Of a stretch of 64,000 bases of DNA, positions 55,431 through 64,000 are shown in pieces. Below the pieces are notes generated by a model. The model made no database searches and was not told where the DNA came from. It saw only the letters and a list, made by a program, of their open reading frames with translations. This stretch comes from Oscillospiraceae bacterium (GTDB lineage: Bacteria; Bacillota; Clostridia; Oscillospirales; Ruminococcaceae), in contig JAIHAL010000008.1 of assembly GCA_020054675.1 (NCBI GenBank), positions 124,001 to 188,000 on the forward strand. Reading direction: 5' to 3'. The position numbers and the translations under genes were made by a program. Numbering within the stretch: position 1 is the first letter of the stretch; the number at the start of each line of letters is the position of its first letter.

Positions 55431-56549
55431 ATGAACGTTAAGAAAGGCATGAACGAGGATTTTTTTGAAGCTATAGAGGAGCTTGAATCCAAAAACGGCA
55501 TATCCGCCGAATTTCTGATTGACAAGATAAAACAGGGAATCCTTAAAGCAATGAAAAAGGAATATCCCGGCTGCGACAATATAAATATAGAAATTGACCC
55601 GGCGGCAAAGATTTTTGATATATCGGTAATAAAAACCGTCGTTGAGGGAGAGCCGGAAAATCCAAATGAAATAAACATAGACGAAGCAAGAAATATCGAC
55701 CCGCGCTCAAGCATCGGAGGCGTGTGCGAAATAAAGGTTTCTCCGGCAATATTCGGAAGAGTTGCCGCAGGCACCGCAAAACAGTCCATACACCACGATA
55801 TAAAGGAATTTGAAAACAAGACCCTTCTTGAAAGCTATAAAAACAAGGAGCATGAGATTGTTTCCGCAACGGTGGTCAGGATTGAACCCGTAAGCGGCCA
55901 CGCAACGCTTATGGTCGATAAAAACGAGGTGTACTTATTTAGGAACGAGCAGATTCCCGGAGAAGTTTTAAAAGAGGGCGACATTATAAAGGTTTATGTG
56001 GTCGGAATAGTAAATCCGGAAAAAAAGCCCATGCTGAAAGTTTCAAGGACACATAAGGACCTTGTAAAAAGGCTTTTTGAGCTTGAAGTGCCCGAAGTTT
56101 ACGACGGAACTGTGGAAATAAAGGCGATATCAAGGGAAGCGGGCTCAAGGACAAAAATTGCCGTCTGGTCAAAGGATAAGAACGTCGATGCAGTGGGAGC
56201 CTGCATAGGTCCCAAGCGTTCAAGGATTTCAAAGATTGTTTCCGAGCTTGGCGGCGAAAAGATTGACATAATTCCTTACAGCGAAAATCCGGAGGAATTT
56301 GTCGCAAGCGCGCTTGCTCCGGCGGAGGTGGTAAGCGTCAAGGCGGCGGAGGACGGCTCAAAGTCCTGCACGGTAATAGTGCCGAACAGCCAGCTTTCCC
56401 TTGCAATCGGAAATAAGGGGCAGAACGCAAAGCTTGCCGCGCGCCTTACCGGATACAAAATTGACATAAAGCCAAGCGTTGGCCATGAAAATGCGGGAGG
56501 GGCGGAAACCTCCGAAGAAAATCCGTCCGAAGACGCGTCAAACGAATGA
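55431..56549 (+). CDS. nusA: Transcription termination/antitermination factor NusA
   Basis: 372 residues from ATG 55431, 10 bases after GGAGGA. N-terminal RNA polymerase-binding domain, S1 domain (about 135-200), and two KH domains with 'VGACIGPKRSRISKIVSELGG' region and 'LAIGNKGQNAKLAARLTG', then an acidic tail. The C-terminal acidic repeats of proteobacteria are absent, as usual in Firmicutes. It lies 28 bases after rimP. Confidence 0.96.
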   Translation: MNVKKGMNEDFFEAIEELESKNGISAEFLIDKIKQGILKAMKKEYPGCDNINIEIDPAAKIFDISVIKTVVEGEPENPNEINIDEARNIDPRSSIGGVCEIKVSPAIFGRVAAGTAKQSIHHDIKEFENKTLLESYKNKEHEIVSATVVRIEPVSGHATLMVDKNEVYLFRNEQIPGEVLKEGDIIKVYVVGIVNPEKKPMLKVSRTHKDLVKRLFELEVPEVYDGTVEIKAISREAGSRTKIAVWSKDKNVDAVGACIGPKRSRISKIVSELGGEKIDIIPYSENPEEFVASALAPAEVVSVKAAEDGSKSCTVIVPNSQLSLAIGNKGQNAKLAARLTGYKIDIKPSVGHENAGGAETSEENPSEDASNE

Positions 56550-56575
56550 GGCATGCCTGAAAGGGCGGTGAGAGA

Positions 56576-56848
56576 ATGCAGCAAAAGAAAATCCCTATGA
56601 GAATGTGCAAGGGCTGCGGCGAAATGAAGCCGAAAAAAGAGCTTATAAGGGTTGTAAAGTCGCCGGAGGGGGAAATTTCCCTTGACCCCACGGGTAAAAA
56701 ATCGGGGCGCGGGGTTTATGTTTGCCGTTCGCTTGAATGCCTTAAAAAGGCAAGGAAGGCAAAGCGGTTTGAAAAGGATTTTTCCTGTCAGATTGCCCCC
56801 GAAATATATGAGGTGATGGAAGATGAAATCTCAAAACTTGAAAAATGA
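56576..56848 (+). CDS. rnpM: RNase P modulator RnpM (YlxR family)
   Basis: 90 residues. The YlxR signature MRMCKGCGEMKPKKEL and 'GRGVYVCRSLECLKKA' are both present, with the cysteine pairs expected for the family. YlxR/RnpM binds RNA and modulates RNase P in Bacillus. ATG 56576 follows GGCGGTGAGAG. Its end overlaps the start of ylxQ by 26 bases. Confidence 0.92.
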   Translation: MQQKKIPMRMCKGCGEMKPKKELIRVVKSPEGEISLDPTGKKSGRGVYVCRSLECLKKARKAKRFEKDFSCQIAPEIYEVMEDEISKLEK

Positions 56849-57152
56849 CATAATAAATCTCCTCACCCTTTGCAGAAAAGCGGGAAAGATGCAGCTTGGC
56901 TTTGACGCGGCAAAAGATTCGGCGCTTTCGGGACAGGCGGGATGCGTGCTCGTCACTGAGGATGTTTCGCCGAAAACCTTGAAGGAAACCGAGTATTTTT
57001 GCTCAAAGTCCGGAGTTCCCATGTTTAAAACAACGCTTTTGATGGATGATGTGGAGCGCTTTCTTGGGAAACGCGCGGGAGTGCTTGCCGTTTGCGGCGA
57101 TGGCTTTGCCGAAAGGCTGTCCGAGCTTTTCGGGGAAAATCCCGGGCCATAG
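56823..57152 (+). CDS. ylxQ: L7Ae-family RNA-binding protein YlxQ
   Basis: 109 residues. The L7Ae/L30e fold is recognisable from '[17 protein letters not shown]', '[15 protein letters not shown]' and '[14 protein letters not shown]'. Such proteins bind kink-turn RNA. ATG 56823 follows AGGTGATGGAAG, inside the end of rnpM. Confidence 0.9.
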   Translation: MKSQNLKNDIINLLTLCRKAGKMQLGFDAAKDSALSGQAGCVLVTEDVSPKTLKETEYFCSKSGVPMFKTTLLMDDVERFLGKRAGVLAVCGDGFAERLSELFGENPGP

Positions 57153-57208
57153 AAATCCGCGGGCTTTATATAAAAGGACATTTCGGGATTAATTGGGAGG
57201 ATATTAAA

Positions 57209-59836
57209 TTGCCTATGAATGAAAAACATAAACTTAATCAAGTGGCCAAGGACTTAAAACTTACAAATCAGGAACTTATAGATTTTATCGCTAAAAATTT
57301 CGGCGAAATCAAAAAGCCTTCGGCGTCCATTGATACTGAGGAAGTAAATCTCATCCTTGAAAGCTTTACACAGCAAAATCAGGTGGAAAGCTTTGATGAG
57401 TATTTTGCCTCCGCAAAAAAGCCGAAAGAGGAAGCAAAGGCTGAAAAAGCTGAAAAGCCCAAGGAGGAAAACGTGCAGCCGGAAAAGCAAAAAGAAGAAA
57501 AAGCAAGACAGGAAAAGCCTAAACAGGAAGCGCCTGTTCACCATGAGAAAAAGCCTAATGCCGAAAGCAGAAAGCCGGCGGAGCATCATGCTCCCGCGCA
57601 AAGTGCACAGGCAAAAAATGCTCCGGCTCAAAAGCCAAAGGAGCACCCTGCACGCCCAAAAACGGAAACCGCAAAGCCTGCACAGACTCCAAATCCGGCT
57701 CCGCAGCAGCAAGCTGCTCCGGCAATGCAAGCTCCGAAACCGGCTCCTCAGCCGCCGCATAAAAAGCTCGAAAAGAAACAGGAACCTCCAAAGCCGCACC
57801 AGCATGGGGTAAAGGCACAGCTTAACATAGGCTTTGCAGATTCGACAAATGTTGAGAAAAATATCCGCACTATTGATACAAGGGGAAACTATGTCGATTT
57901 GGATAAGTATAATGAAAAATACTCCAATCTCGACCTTGAACATCCCAAAGGCGGAAAGGACAACTATGCCAAAAAGCAAAAAATCACGCAAAAATCCGCC
58001 CAAAAGAATAAACAGCAGTATTCGACAAAACATGAGTCCGAAGCGGAAAAACTCCGCAGGCTTGAGCTTGAACGCGCAAGAAAGCAGCAGCTCAAAGTGC
58101 TTATTCCGGATGAAATCGTTGTGTCTGAACTTGCCAGCCGCCTTAAAGTAAATGTCAATGAAGTCATTAAAAAACTCATGGGCCTTGGCGTTATGGCAGG
58201 AATAAACCAGACTGTGGATTTTGACACCGCCGCACTTGTTGCCGAAGAACTTGGCGCAAAGGTTCAAAAGGAAGTAATTGTCACCATTGAGGAAAGGCTT
58301 ATTGAGGATTTTGACGACAAGGACGAAAACCTTGTTGAAAGAAGCCCCGTCGTTGTAGTAATGGGACACGTTGACCACGGAAAGACATCTCTGCTTGACA
58401 AGATAAGAAATGCCAACGTAACGGATACCGAGGCGGGAGGAATAACCCAGCACATAGGCGCTTACAGGGTAAGCATCAACGGAAAGGAAATAACCTTCCT
58501 TGATACTCCCGGACACGAAGCGTTCACATCAATGCGCGCAAGGGGAGCGCAGGTAACGGACATAGCCATTCTTGTCGTTGCCGCAGACGATGGAATAATG
58601 CCTCAAACGGTGGAGGCAATAAACCATGCCAAGGCGGCAAACGTTTCAATAATTGTCGCAATAAACAAAATGGATAAGCCGGAGGCAAATCCGGACAGGG
58701 TAAAACAGGAGCTTACAGAGCATGGGCTTGTAATTGAAGAATGGGGCGGAGATGTAATCTGCGTTCCGGTTTCGGCAAAGACAGGCCAAGGCATTGACGA
58801 GCTGCTTGAAAACATATTGCTTGTGGCGGAAGTAAAGGAACTTAAAGCAAATCCGAACAGGCTTGCAAAGGGAACCGTAATCGAGGCAAGGCTTGACAAG
58901 GGCAGGGGCCCGATTGCGACCGTGCTTGTCCAAAACGGAACTTTGCATGCGGGCGATATAATCATTGCCGGAATGACGGTCGGCAGAGTAAGGGTAATGA
59001 TGAATGACAAAGGACAATCGGTAACCGAGGCAGGCCCATCCGTACCGGTTGAAATCACCGGCCTTGCTGATGTTCCGCTTGCGGGGGATACCTTTAACGC
59101 CGTTGAGGATGAACGCCTTGCAAGGGAGCTTGTCGAACAGCGCCGCCAGAAGGCAAAGGAAGAACAGTTCAAGTCCTATCAAAAGGTTACTCTTGACAAT
59201 CTTTTCAGCCAGATTGCACAGGGCGAGATGAAAGAGCTTCCGATTATCGTAAAGGCGGACGTTCAAGGCTCAGTCGAAGCTGTAAAGCAATCGCTTGAAA
59301 AGCTTTCAAACGACGAGGTAAGAGTAAAGGTAATCCATGGCGGAGTCGGAGCCGTTTCGGAAAGCGACGTAATGCTTGCAAACGCTTCAAACGCAATCAT
59401 TGTCGGATTCAACGTGCGTCCGGACCCCGTTGCCGCGGAAAATGCCCAGCGCGACGGCGTCGACATGAGATTTTACAGGATAATTTACGATGCCATTGAA
59501 GAAGTAAGCACCGCTATGAAGGGGCTTCTTGCTCCTAAATTCCGCGAAGTGCAGATGGGCAGGGTGGAAGTCAGACAGGTTTATAAAATCAGCGGAGTCG
59601 GCGCTGTTGCGGGATGCTACGTTTCCAGCGGAAAGGTTGCAAGAAACTGCCAGATTCGCGTTGTAAGGGACGGAATAGTGATTTCCGAGGACAAAATGGC
59701 AAGCCTCAAACGCTTTAAGGACGACGTTAAGGAAGTCGCCGAAGGTTATGAGTGCGGAATAACGCTTGAAAAATTTACCGATATTAAAGAAGGGGATATT
59801 TTTGAAGCGTTTGTAATGGAGGAATACAGGGAATAA
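57209..59836 (+). CDS. infB: Translation initiation factor IF-2
   Basis: 875 residues from TTG 57209, 8 bases after GGGAGG; ATG 57215 is also possible. N-terminal IF2N subdomain (about 8-60), a long Lys/Glu/Pro/Ala low-complexity linker (about 70-215), a second IF2N (about 310-360), then the GTPase with G1 GHVDHGKTS (386-394), G3 DTPGHE, G4 NKMD, and the C-terminal beta-barrels that hold fMet-tRNA. It escorts the initiator tRNA to the 30S subunit. Confidence 0.97.
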   Translation: MPMNEKHKLNQVAKDLKLTNQELIDFIAKNFGEIKKPSASIDTEEVNLILESFTQQNQVESFDEYFASAKKPKEEAKAEKAEKPKEENVQPEKQKEEKARQEKPKQEAPVHHEKKPNAESRKPAEHHAPAQSAQAKNAPAQKPKEHPARPKTETAKPAQTPNPAPQQQAAPAMQAPKPAPQPPHKKLEKKQEPPKPHQHGVKAQLNIGFADSTNVEKNIRTIDTRGNYVDLDKYNEKYSNLDLEHPKGGKDNYAKKQKITQKSAQKNKQQYSTKHESEAEKLRRLELERARKQQLKVLIPDEIVVSELASRLKVNVNEVIKKLMGLGVMAGINQTVDFDTAALVAEELGAKVQKEVIVTIEERLIEDFDDKDENLVERSPVVVVMGHVDHGKTSLLDKIRNANVTDTEAGGITQHIGAYRVSINGKEITFLDTPGHEAFTSMRARGAQVTDIAILVVAADDGIMPQTVEAINHAKAANVSIIVAINKMDKPEANPDRVKQELTEHGLVIEEWGGDVICVPVSAKTGQGIDELLENILLVAEVKELKANPNRLAKGTVIEARLDKGRGPIATVLVQNGTLHAGDIIIAGMTVGRVRVMMNDKGQSVTEAGPSVPVEITGLADVPLAGDTFNAVEDERLARELVEQRRQKAKEEQFKSYQKVTLDNLFSQIAQGEMKELPIIVKADVQGSVEAVKQSLEKLSNDEVRVKVIHGGVGAVSESDVMLANASNAIIVGFNVRPDPVAAENAQRDGVDMRFYRIIYDAIEEVSTAMKGLLAPKFREVQMGRVEVRQVYKISGVGAVAGCYVSSGKVARNCQIRVVRDGIVISEDKMASLKRFKDDVKEVAEGYECGITLEKFTDIKEGDIFEAFVMEEYRE

Positions 59837-59878
59837 TCCCTTTAATAGAAATTTACAGTTAAGAGAGGTGTTCCGGTT

Positions 59879-60247
59879 ATGGCGGGCTTTAAACAAAGCA
59901 GGATTGCGGAGGATATAAAAAGGGAGATTGCATCCCTTGTAAGGGAACTTAAAGACCCGAGGATTTCCGCGGAAATGCTCACTGTGGTAAGATGCGAGGT
60001 TTCCGGAGATATGTCGCACTGCAAGGTCTACGTTTCAAGCTTTGACGGCATAGAAAAGGCAAGAGAGGCCTGTCAGGGACTTGAAAGCGCATCGGGGCTT
60101 ATGCGCAGGGAAATAGCCAACAGACTGCACCTTAAAAAGAGCCCGGAGCTTAAATTCATTCCGGACGACTCCATTGAGCACGGTGCGGAAATAAATCAAA
60201 TCCTGAAAAGCCTTAACATCAAAAGCGAAGAGGAAGAGAAGTCTTAA
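59879..60247 (+). CDS. rbfA: 30S ribosome-binding factor RbfA
   Basis: 122 residues with the KH-like RbfA pattern: 'RIAEDIKREIASLVRELKDPR' region at the start, 'VRCEVSGDMSHCKVYVS' and 'IANRLHLKKSPELKF', 'DDSIEHGAEI'. It matures the 5' end of 16S rRNA under cold or assembly stress. It follows infB by 42 bases. Confidence 0.95.
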   Translation: MAGFKQSRIAEDIKREIASLVRELKDPRISAEMLTVVRCEVSGDMSHCKVYVSSFDGIEKAREACQGLESASGLMRREIANRLHLKKSPELKFIPDDSIEHGAEINQILKSLNIKSEEEEKS

Positions 60248-60263
60248 CGCGAAAGGAATTTTT

Positions 60264-61223
60264 ATGCTGATAGATTTTCAAAAAGCCGCGGAAATATTGA
60301 AAAACAGTCAAAACGTATATGTGATATCGCACCAAAGCCCGGACGGGGATACCTTGGGCAGCGGCTTTGCGCTGGTTTATTTCCTGAGAAATCTGGGCAA
60401 AAAGGCAAATCTTATCTGCTCTGATGAAATCCCGCCCAAATTCAAGTTCCTGTCCGAGGGTTATGCGGATGAGGATTTTGAGCCGGAATGCTTCATTGCT
60501 GTGGATATTGCCGATAAGGCGCTTTTTGGCGAAAAGACCGCACCGTTTGCCGAAAATATCGAGCTTTGCATAGACCATCACATTTCAAATTCCCTTTACG
60601 CCAAAAACACGCTTTTGAATCCAAAGGCGGCGGCGACCTGCCAGGTGCTTTTTGAGCTTTTTGAGTTCATGGGCGCAGAAATTGGCAAAAAGATTGCCAC
60701 CTGCCTTTATACGGGCCTTGCAACCGATACGGGATGCTTTAAGTTTGAAAACACCACTCCCGAGGCGCATTTTGCGGCAGGAAAGCTCATTTCGTTTGGA
60801 GTGGAGCATTTTAAAATCAACCGCAGGATGTTCGATGAAAAGAGCATGGCGCGAATCAAGGCGGAACAGCTCCTGCTTTCGGGCATGGAATATTTCCTTG
60901 GCGGAAAAATCACAATGATAGCCGTAACAAGGGATGTAATGGAAAAATCCGGCCTTGATGAGAATGAATTTGAGGGAGTGACGTCCCTCACCATGCAGCT
61001 TGAGGGCGTTGAAGTTGGGATTACCGCAAAAGAGCGTTCGGATGGAGTTTACAAGATTTCCATGCGTTCGTCGGGAAGGGCGAACGTTTCGGAAATATGC
61101 GCCCTTTTCGGCGGCGGCGGACATATAAGAGCCGCCGGATGCACTGTGGAGGGCAGCCTTGATGAAGTAAAGGCAAAGCTTGTGTCTGCGGTTGAAAAGG
61201 CGGTTGAGGCGCTTGGGGAATGA
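60264..61223 (+). CDS. nrnA: DHH phosphoesterase NrnA (oligoribonuclease / pAp phosphatase)
   Basis: 319 residues. The N-terminal DHH domain has SHQSPDGDTLGSG, 'AVDIADK' and 'CIDHHISN', and 'GLATDTGCFKF' with metal ligands. The C-terminal DHHA1 domain has 'FGGGGHIRAAGC'. It degrades 2-5-nt RNAs and dephosphorylates pAp. In this operon it sits in its usual place between rbfA and truB, overlapping truB. Confidence 0.94.
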   Translation: MLIDFQKAAEILKNSQNVYVISHQSPDGDTLGSGFALVYFLRNLGKKANLICSDEIPPKFKFLSEGYADEDFEPECFIAVDIADKALFGEKTAPFAENIELCIDHHISNSLYAKNTLLNPKAAATCQVLFELFEFMGAEIGKKIATCLYTGLATDTGCFKFENTTPEAHFAAGKLISFGVEHFKINRRMFDEKSMARIKAEQLLLSGMEYFLGGKITMIAVTRDVMEKSGLDENEFEGVTSLTMQLEGVEVGITAKERSDGVYKISMRSSGRANVSEICALFGGGGHIRAAGCTVEGSLDEVKAKLVSAVEKAVEALGE

Positions 61224-62127
61224 GCTTTGCGGAATCCTTTGCATGAATAAGCCCGAAGGTTTTACTTCCTTTGACGTGGTTGCAAAGCTGCGCGGGATTT
61301 TAAAGACACGAAAAATCGGGCATACGGGCACACTTGACCCAATGGCGTCAGGTGTGCTGCCTGTGCTTGTTGGAGCGGCGGCAAAGGCCCTTGACATCCT
61401 GCCGAACACAGACAAGGGATATGATGCAGGCTTTAAGCTTGGGATTTCAACCGATACACAGGACATTACGGGAAAAGTTCTTGACGAAAAAAGCGTTTCT
61501 CAAATTTCCGCGGAAATGATAAGCAAAGAAATGAAAGCCTTTGAGGGGGAAATCGAGCAGATTCCGCCAATGTACTCCGCCGTTTCGGTAGGAGGGAAAA
61601 GGCTTTACGAGCTTGCAAGAAAAGGCATTGAGGTTGAAAGACAGCCGCGGCGGATAAATGTTTTCCGCTTTGAGCTTTTGGATTTCAATGAGGAAAATGC
61701 CGAGGGTCGGGCAAGGATTTTTTGCTCCAAGGGGACTTATGTGCGCACGCTTATAAACGATTTGGGCGAGCGCCTTGGATGCAGCGCGGCAATGACTTCG
61801 CTTGTGAGGACCCATGCCTGCGGCTTTTCGCTTAAAGACTGCACGACCTTTGAGGAGCTTGCGGGCAGGGAGGATTTTTCGGATTTGCTTTTGCCCGTAG
61901 AAAGGCTTTTTGAATGGCTGCCGAAAATCACGCTTTCTCCCGGCCAGACAAGGATGTACCTTAATGGGGTAAGGCTTGACCTTTCAAGACTTTCTTTTTC
62001 GGGATTTGCCGAAAGGCATTCCGTTTGGGCAAACGGGATTTTTATAGGCACCGCATTGCCTGATGTTGAAAAAGGCATGCTTTGCGCGGAAAAAACTTTT
62101 AACAGGCAAGGGACTTTCTATGATTGA
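61213..62127 (+). CDS. truB: tRNA pseudouridine-55 synthase TruB
   Basis: About 304 residues. Catalytic Asp42 sits in GHTGTLDPMASGVLP; 'KGTYVRTLINDLGE' is the second conserved block and a small C-terminal PUA-like piece follows. It makes the T-loop pseudouridine of all tRNAs. No good ATG precedes the first strand (CGILCMNKPEG), so TTG 61213 within the end of nrnA is the likeliest start; ATG 61243 would remove the strand. Confidence 0.93.
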   Translation: MGNELCGILCMNKPEGFTSFDVVAKLRGILKTRKIGHTGTLDPMASGVLPVLVGAAAKALDILPNTDKGYDAGFKLGISTDTQDITGKVLDEKSVSQISAEMISKEMKAFEGEIEQIPPMYSAVSVGGKRLYELARKGIEVERQPRRINVFRFELLDFNEENAEGRARIFCSKGTYVRTLINDLGERLGCSAAMTSLVRTHACGFSLKDCTTFEELAGREDFSDLLLPVERLFEWLPKITLSPGQTRMYLNGVRLDLSRLSFSGFAERHSVWANGIFIGTALPDVEKGMLCAEKTFNRQGTFYD

Positions 62128-63040
62128 TTTGACGGGAACAACTCTGGTTCCAAAGGAAAAAACGGCGGCGGCGCTTGGACTTTTTGACGGGCTGCATATA
62201 GGTCACAGGGAAGTTGTAAAAAGGGCGCTTGCTTTTTCGGATTCGGGAATTTCCCCCGCCGTTTTTACTTTTGAAACGCATACCGTAACCTCAAAGGGGG
62301 ATGGCGGCGTTGACGCAATACTTTCAAGGGAGCTTAAATTTGAATTTCTTGAAAAGCTTGGGGCAAGGTATGTTTATTCTCCGGATTTTAGCGAGGTAAA
62401 AAACCTTTCGCCAAAAGAATTTGTGCAAAAGGTTTTAAGGGAAAAATTAAATGCCGCCGCCGCAATCTGCGGCAGCGACTTTCGATTTGGCTTTGGGGGC
62501 ACAGCTGGGGCGCACGAGCTTAAAAAACTCTGTGAGCCTTTTGGGATTGAAGCAATTGAAGTCCCTCCCGTAAAGCTTGGCGGGGAAATTGTTTCCTCCA
62601 CAAGGATAAGGGCATACATACGGGATGGGGAAATTGAAAAGGCAAATAAGCTTTTGGGATATGAGTTCCAGCTCCTCCTTCCCGTTGTGCACGGAAACGA
62701 GCTTGGCAGGACGATAAATTTCCCCACGATAAACCAAAGGTTTTCGGAAAAACAGGTAATCCCGCGGTTTGGAGTTTACCTTTCAAGAACCGAAATTGAA
62801 GGGAAAACGTGGGATTCGATAACGAACATAGGCATAAAGCCGACCGTGGGCGGAGAAGTTTTTCCGCTTGCGGAAACGCATATAATAGGATTTTCTGGCG
62901 ATTTGTACGGAAAGACTGCAAGAGTCAGCCTTAGGGCTTTTATCAGGCCGGAGATGAAATTTTCGGGGCTTGAAAGCCTTTCCGCCCAAATTGCCTCAGA
63001 CATAAATAAAGCAAATGAACTTATGCGGAAAGGAAAATGA
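62120..63040 (+). CDS. ribF: Bifunctional riboflavin kinase / FAD synthetase
   Basis: 306 residues from ATG 62120, overlapping the truB stop by eight bases. The nucleotidyltransferase domain has [13 protein letters not shown] and '[17 protein letters not shown]'. The C-terminal flavokinase has '[13 protein letters not shown]' and 'YGVYL'-like '[10 protein letters not shown]'. It makes FMN and FAD from riboflavin. An earlier in-frame start at 62063 would lie deep in truB and has no ribosome site. Confidence 0.95.
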   Translation: MIDLTGTTLVPKEKTAAALGLFDGLHIGHREVVKRALAFSDSGISPAVFTFETHTVTSKGDGGVDAILSRELKFEFLEKLGARYVYSPDFSEVKNLSPKEFVQKVLREKLNAAAAICGSDFRFGFGGTAGAHELKKLCEPFGIEAIEVPPVKLGGEIVSSTRIRAYIRDGEIEKANKLLGYEFQLLLPVVHGNELGRTINFPTINQRFSEKQVIPRFGVYLSRTEIEGKTWDSITNIGIKPTVGGEVFPLAETHIIGFSGDLYGKTARVSLRAFIRPEMKFSGLESLSAQIASDINKANELMRKGK

Positions 63041-63044
63041 GCAA

Positions 63045-64000
63045 ATGGACTCAAAAAAAGTAAGAACAAGGTTTGCGCCAAGTCCTACCGGATATATGCA
63101 CATAGGGAATTTAAGGACTGCGCTTTACGCTTATCTTATCGCCAAGAAAAACGGCGGGGATTTTATCCTCAGGATTGAGGATACCGACCAGACAAGGTAC
63201 GTCGAGGGTGCTGTGGAACTTATTTACCGCACGCTTAAAAGGACGGGCCTTTTGTGGGATGAAGGCCCCGATGTCGGCGGGCCTTGCGGTCCGTACATCC
63301 AGTCGCAAAGAATGGGAATGTTCCGCGAATATGCGCAAAAGCTGATTGATTCGGGACATGCCTACTACTGCTTCTGCGACAAGGAAAGACTTGAAGAGGT
63401 GCGCAAGATACAGGAGGCTTCAAGGATTCCTCCCATGTACGACAGGCATTGCAGAAACCTTTCCCCCGAAGAGGTAAAGGCAAAGCTTGACGCAGGCGTG
63501 CCGTATGTTATAAGGCAGAAAATCCCGCTTGAAGGCACAACGACTTTCCACGACGAGCTTTACGGTGATATAACCGTTGAAAACTCCACGCTTGACGACC
63601 AAATTTTAATAAAGGCGGACGGAATGCCCACCTACAATTTTGCAAACGTGGTGGATGACCATACCATGGGAATCACCCATGTTGTAAGAGGCAACGAATA
63701 CCTTTCCTCCACGCCGAAATACAACCTGCTTTACGAGGCTTTCGGCTGGGAGCCTCCGATATACATCCATGTTGAGCATATAATGAAAAACTCAAAGGAA
63801 AAGCTTTCAAAGCGCAACGGCGACGCGTCATTTGAGGATTTGATTGAAAAGGGATTTTTAACCGAGGCGGTGCTCAACTACATTGCGCTGCTTGGCTGGT
63901 CGCCCAAAGGGGAAAACGAAATCTTTTCGCTTGACGAGCTTATAAAGGAATTTGACATAGACGGCCTTTCAAAATCTCCGGCAATATTTGACCCGGTAAA
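63045..64000 (+). CDS. gltX: Glutamyl-tRNA synthetase (partial, C-terminus beyond right edge)
   Basis: The first 318 codons are present from ATG 63045, preceded by GGAAAATGAGC. Class I synthetase motifs are complete: [16 protein letters not shown] (HIGH motif) near residue 10 and KLSKR at 253 in '[14 protein letters not shown]'. It charges tRNA-Glu, and in many Firmicutes also tRNA-Gln. It lies four bases after ribF and may be co-transcribed. Confidence 0.96.
   Translation, partial: MDSKKVRTRFAPSPTGYMHIGNLRTALYAYLIAKKNGGDFILRIEDTDQTRYVEGAVELIYRTLKRTGLLWDEGPDVGGPCGPYIQSQRMGMFREYAQKLIDSGHAYYCFCDKERLEEVRKIQEASRIPPMYDRHCRNLSPEEVKAKLDAGVPYVIRQKIPLEGTTTFHDELYGDITVENSTLDDQILIKADGMPTYNFANVVDDHTMGITHVVRGNEYLSSTPKYNLLYEAFGWEPPIYIHVEHIMKNSKEKLSKRNGDASFEDLIEKGFLTEAVLNYIALLGWSPKGENEIFSLDELIKEFDIDGLSKSPAIFDPV

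Noticed and set aside
57254-58516. Long open frame (420 codons) on the minus strand inside infB
   Set aside because: It is antisense to IF-2, rich in Phe/Leu/Arg/Cys as expected from the complement of Lys/Glu/Ala codons, and has no ribosome site or family similarity.

Overview
The window looks like a chromosomal segment of an anaerobic, endospore-forming Gram-positive bacterium of the class Clostridia, probably a gut Ruminococcaceae/Oscillospiraceae relative. The reasons are SpoVT, the rimP-nusA-ylxR-ylxQ-infB-rbfA order, lipobox lipoproteins, HydE ([FeFe]-hydrogenase maturation), many TTG/GTG starts behind strong GGAGG sites, and several CUT1 sugar importers without their own ATPase. The assignment is an inference from gene content.

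Layout. 1-3.9 kb (minus): asp23 - fakA - recG (recG runs off the left edge). 4.0-7.1 kb (minus): two related lipoproteins flanking a secreted lectin-M23 endopeptidase, with duplicated terminators, upstream boxes and gene tails. 7.3-9.8 kb (minus): a Zn/Cd/Pb efflux ATPase and its ArsR/CadC repressor. 10.2-12.4 kb (plus): serCA. A minus-strand tRNA-Pro(CGG) follows, then ilvB-ilvN-ilvC to 16.1 kb. 16.8-28.8 kb: plant-glycan use, with a PL11-type rhamnogalacturonan lyase, a TIM-barrel isomerase and a GH2 beta-galactosidase, then the Leloir genes galK-galT-galE and a divergent AraC regulator. 28.9-31.7 kb: an orphan BtuF-like lipoprotein and two unrecognised genes. 32.3-38.2 kb: CIRCE-controlled htpG, guaA, tcdA, hydE. 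38.2-50.7 kb: a beta-helix-like lipoprotein, a GH127 arabinofuranosidase / LacI / ABC importer operon, a divergent second sugar importer and an unusual HTH-plus-sensor regulator. 50.8-54.4 kb: lysA, birA, spoVT. 54.9-64 kb: rimP-nusA-rnpM-ylxQ-infB-rbfA-nrnA-truB-ribF and the start of gltX.

The carbohydrate genes fit one lifestyle. Pectin and arabinan fragments are imported by CUT1 transporters, cut inside the cell (the PL11, GH2 and GH127 enzymes show no signal peptide), and galactose is routed through the Leloir pathway.

The most unusual structure is in the intergenic spaces. At least eight gaps contain mosaic, palindrome-rich repeats built from a limited set of interchangeable hairpin modules. 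One is a 55-nt hairpin found seven times in both orientations. The modules are bounded and interrupted by degenerate heptanucleotide arrays (RTTAGAN)n in inverted orientation. They abut or even supply the stop codons of neighbouring genes, and carry terminator-like G/C hairpins. I do not recognise this family. The second candidate for an undescribed system is the lectin-M23/lipoprotein cluster, whose two promoters share a 42-nt box at identical phase.
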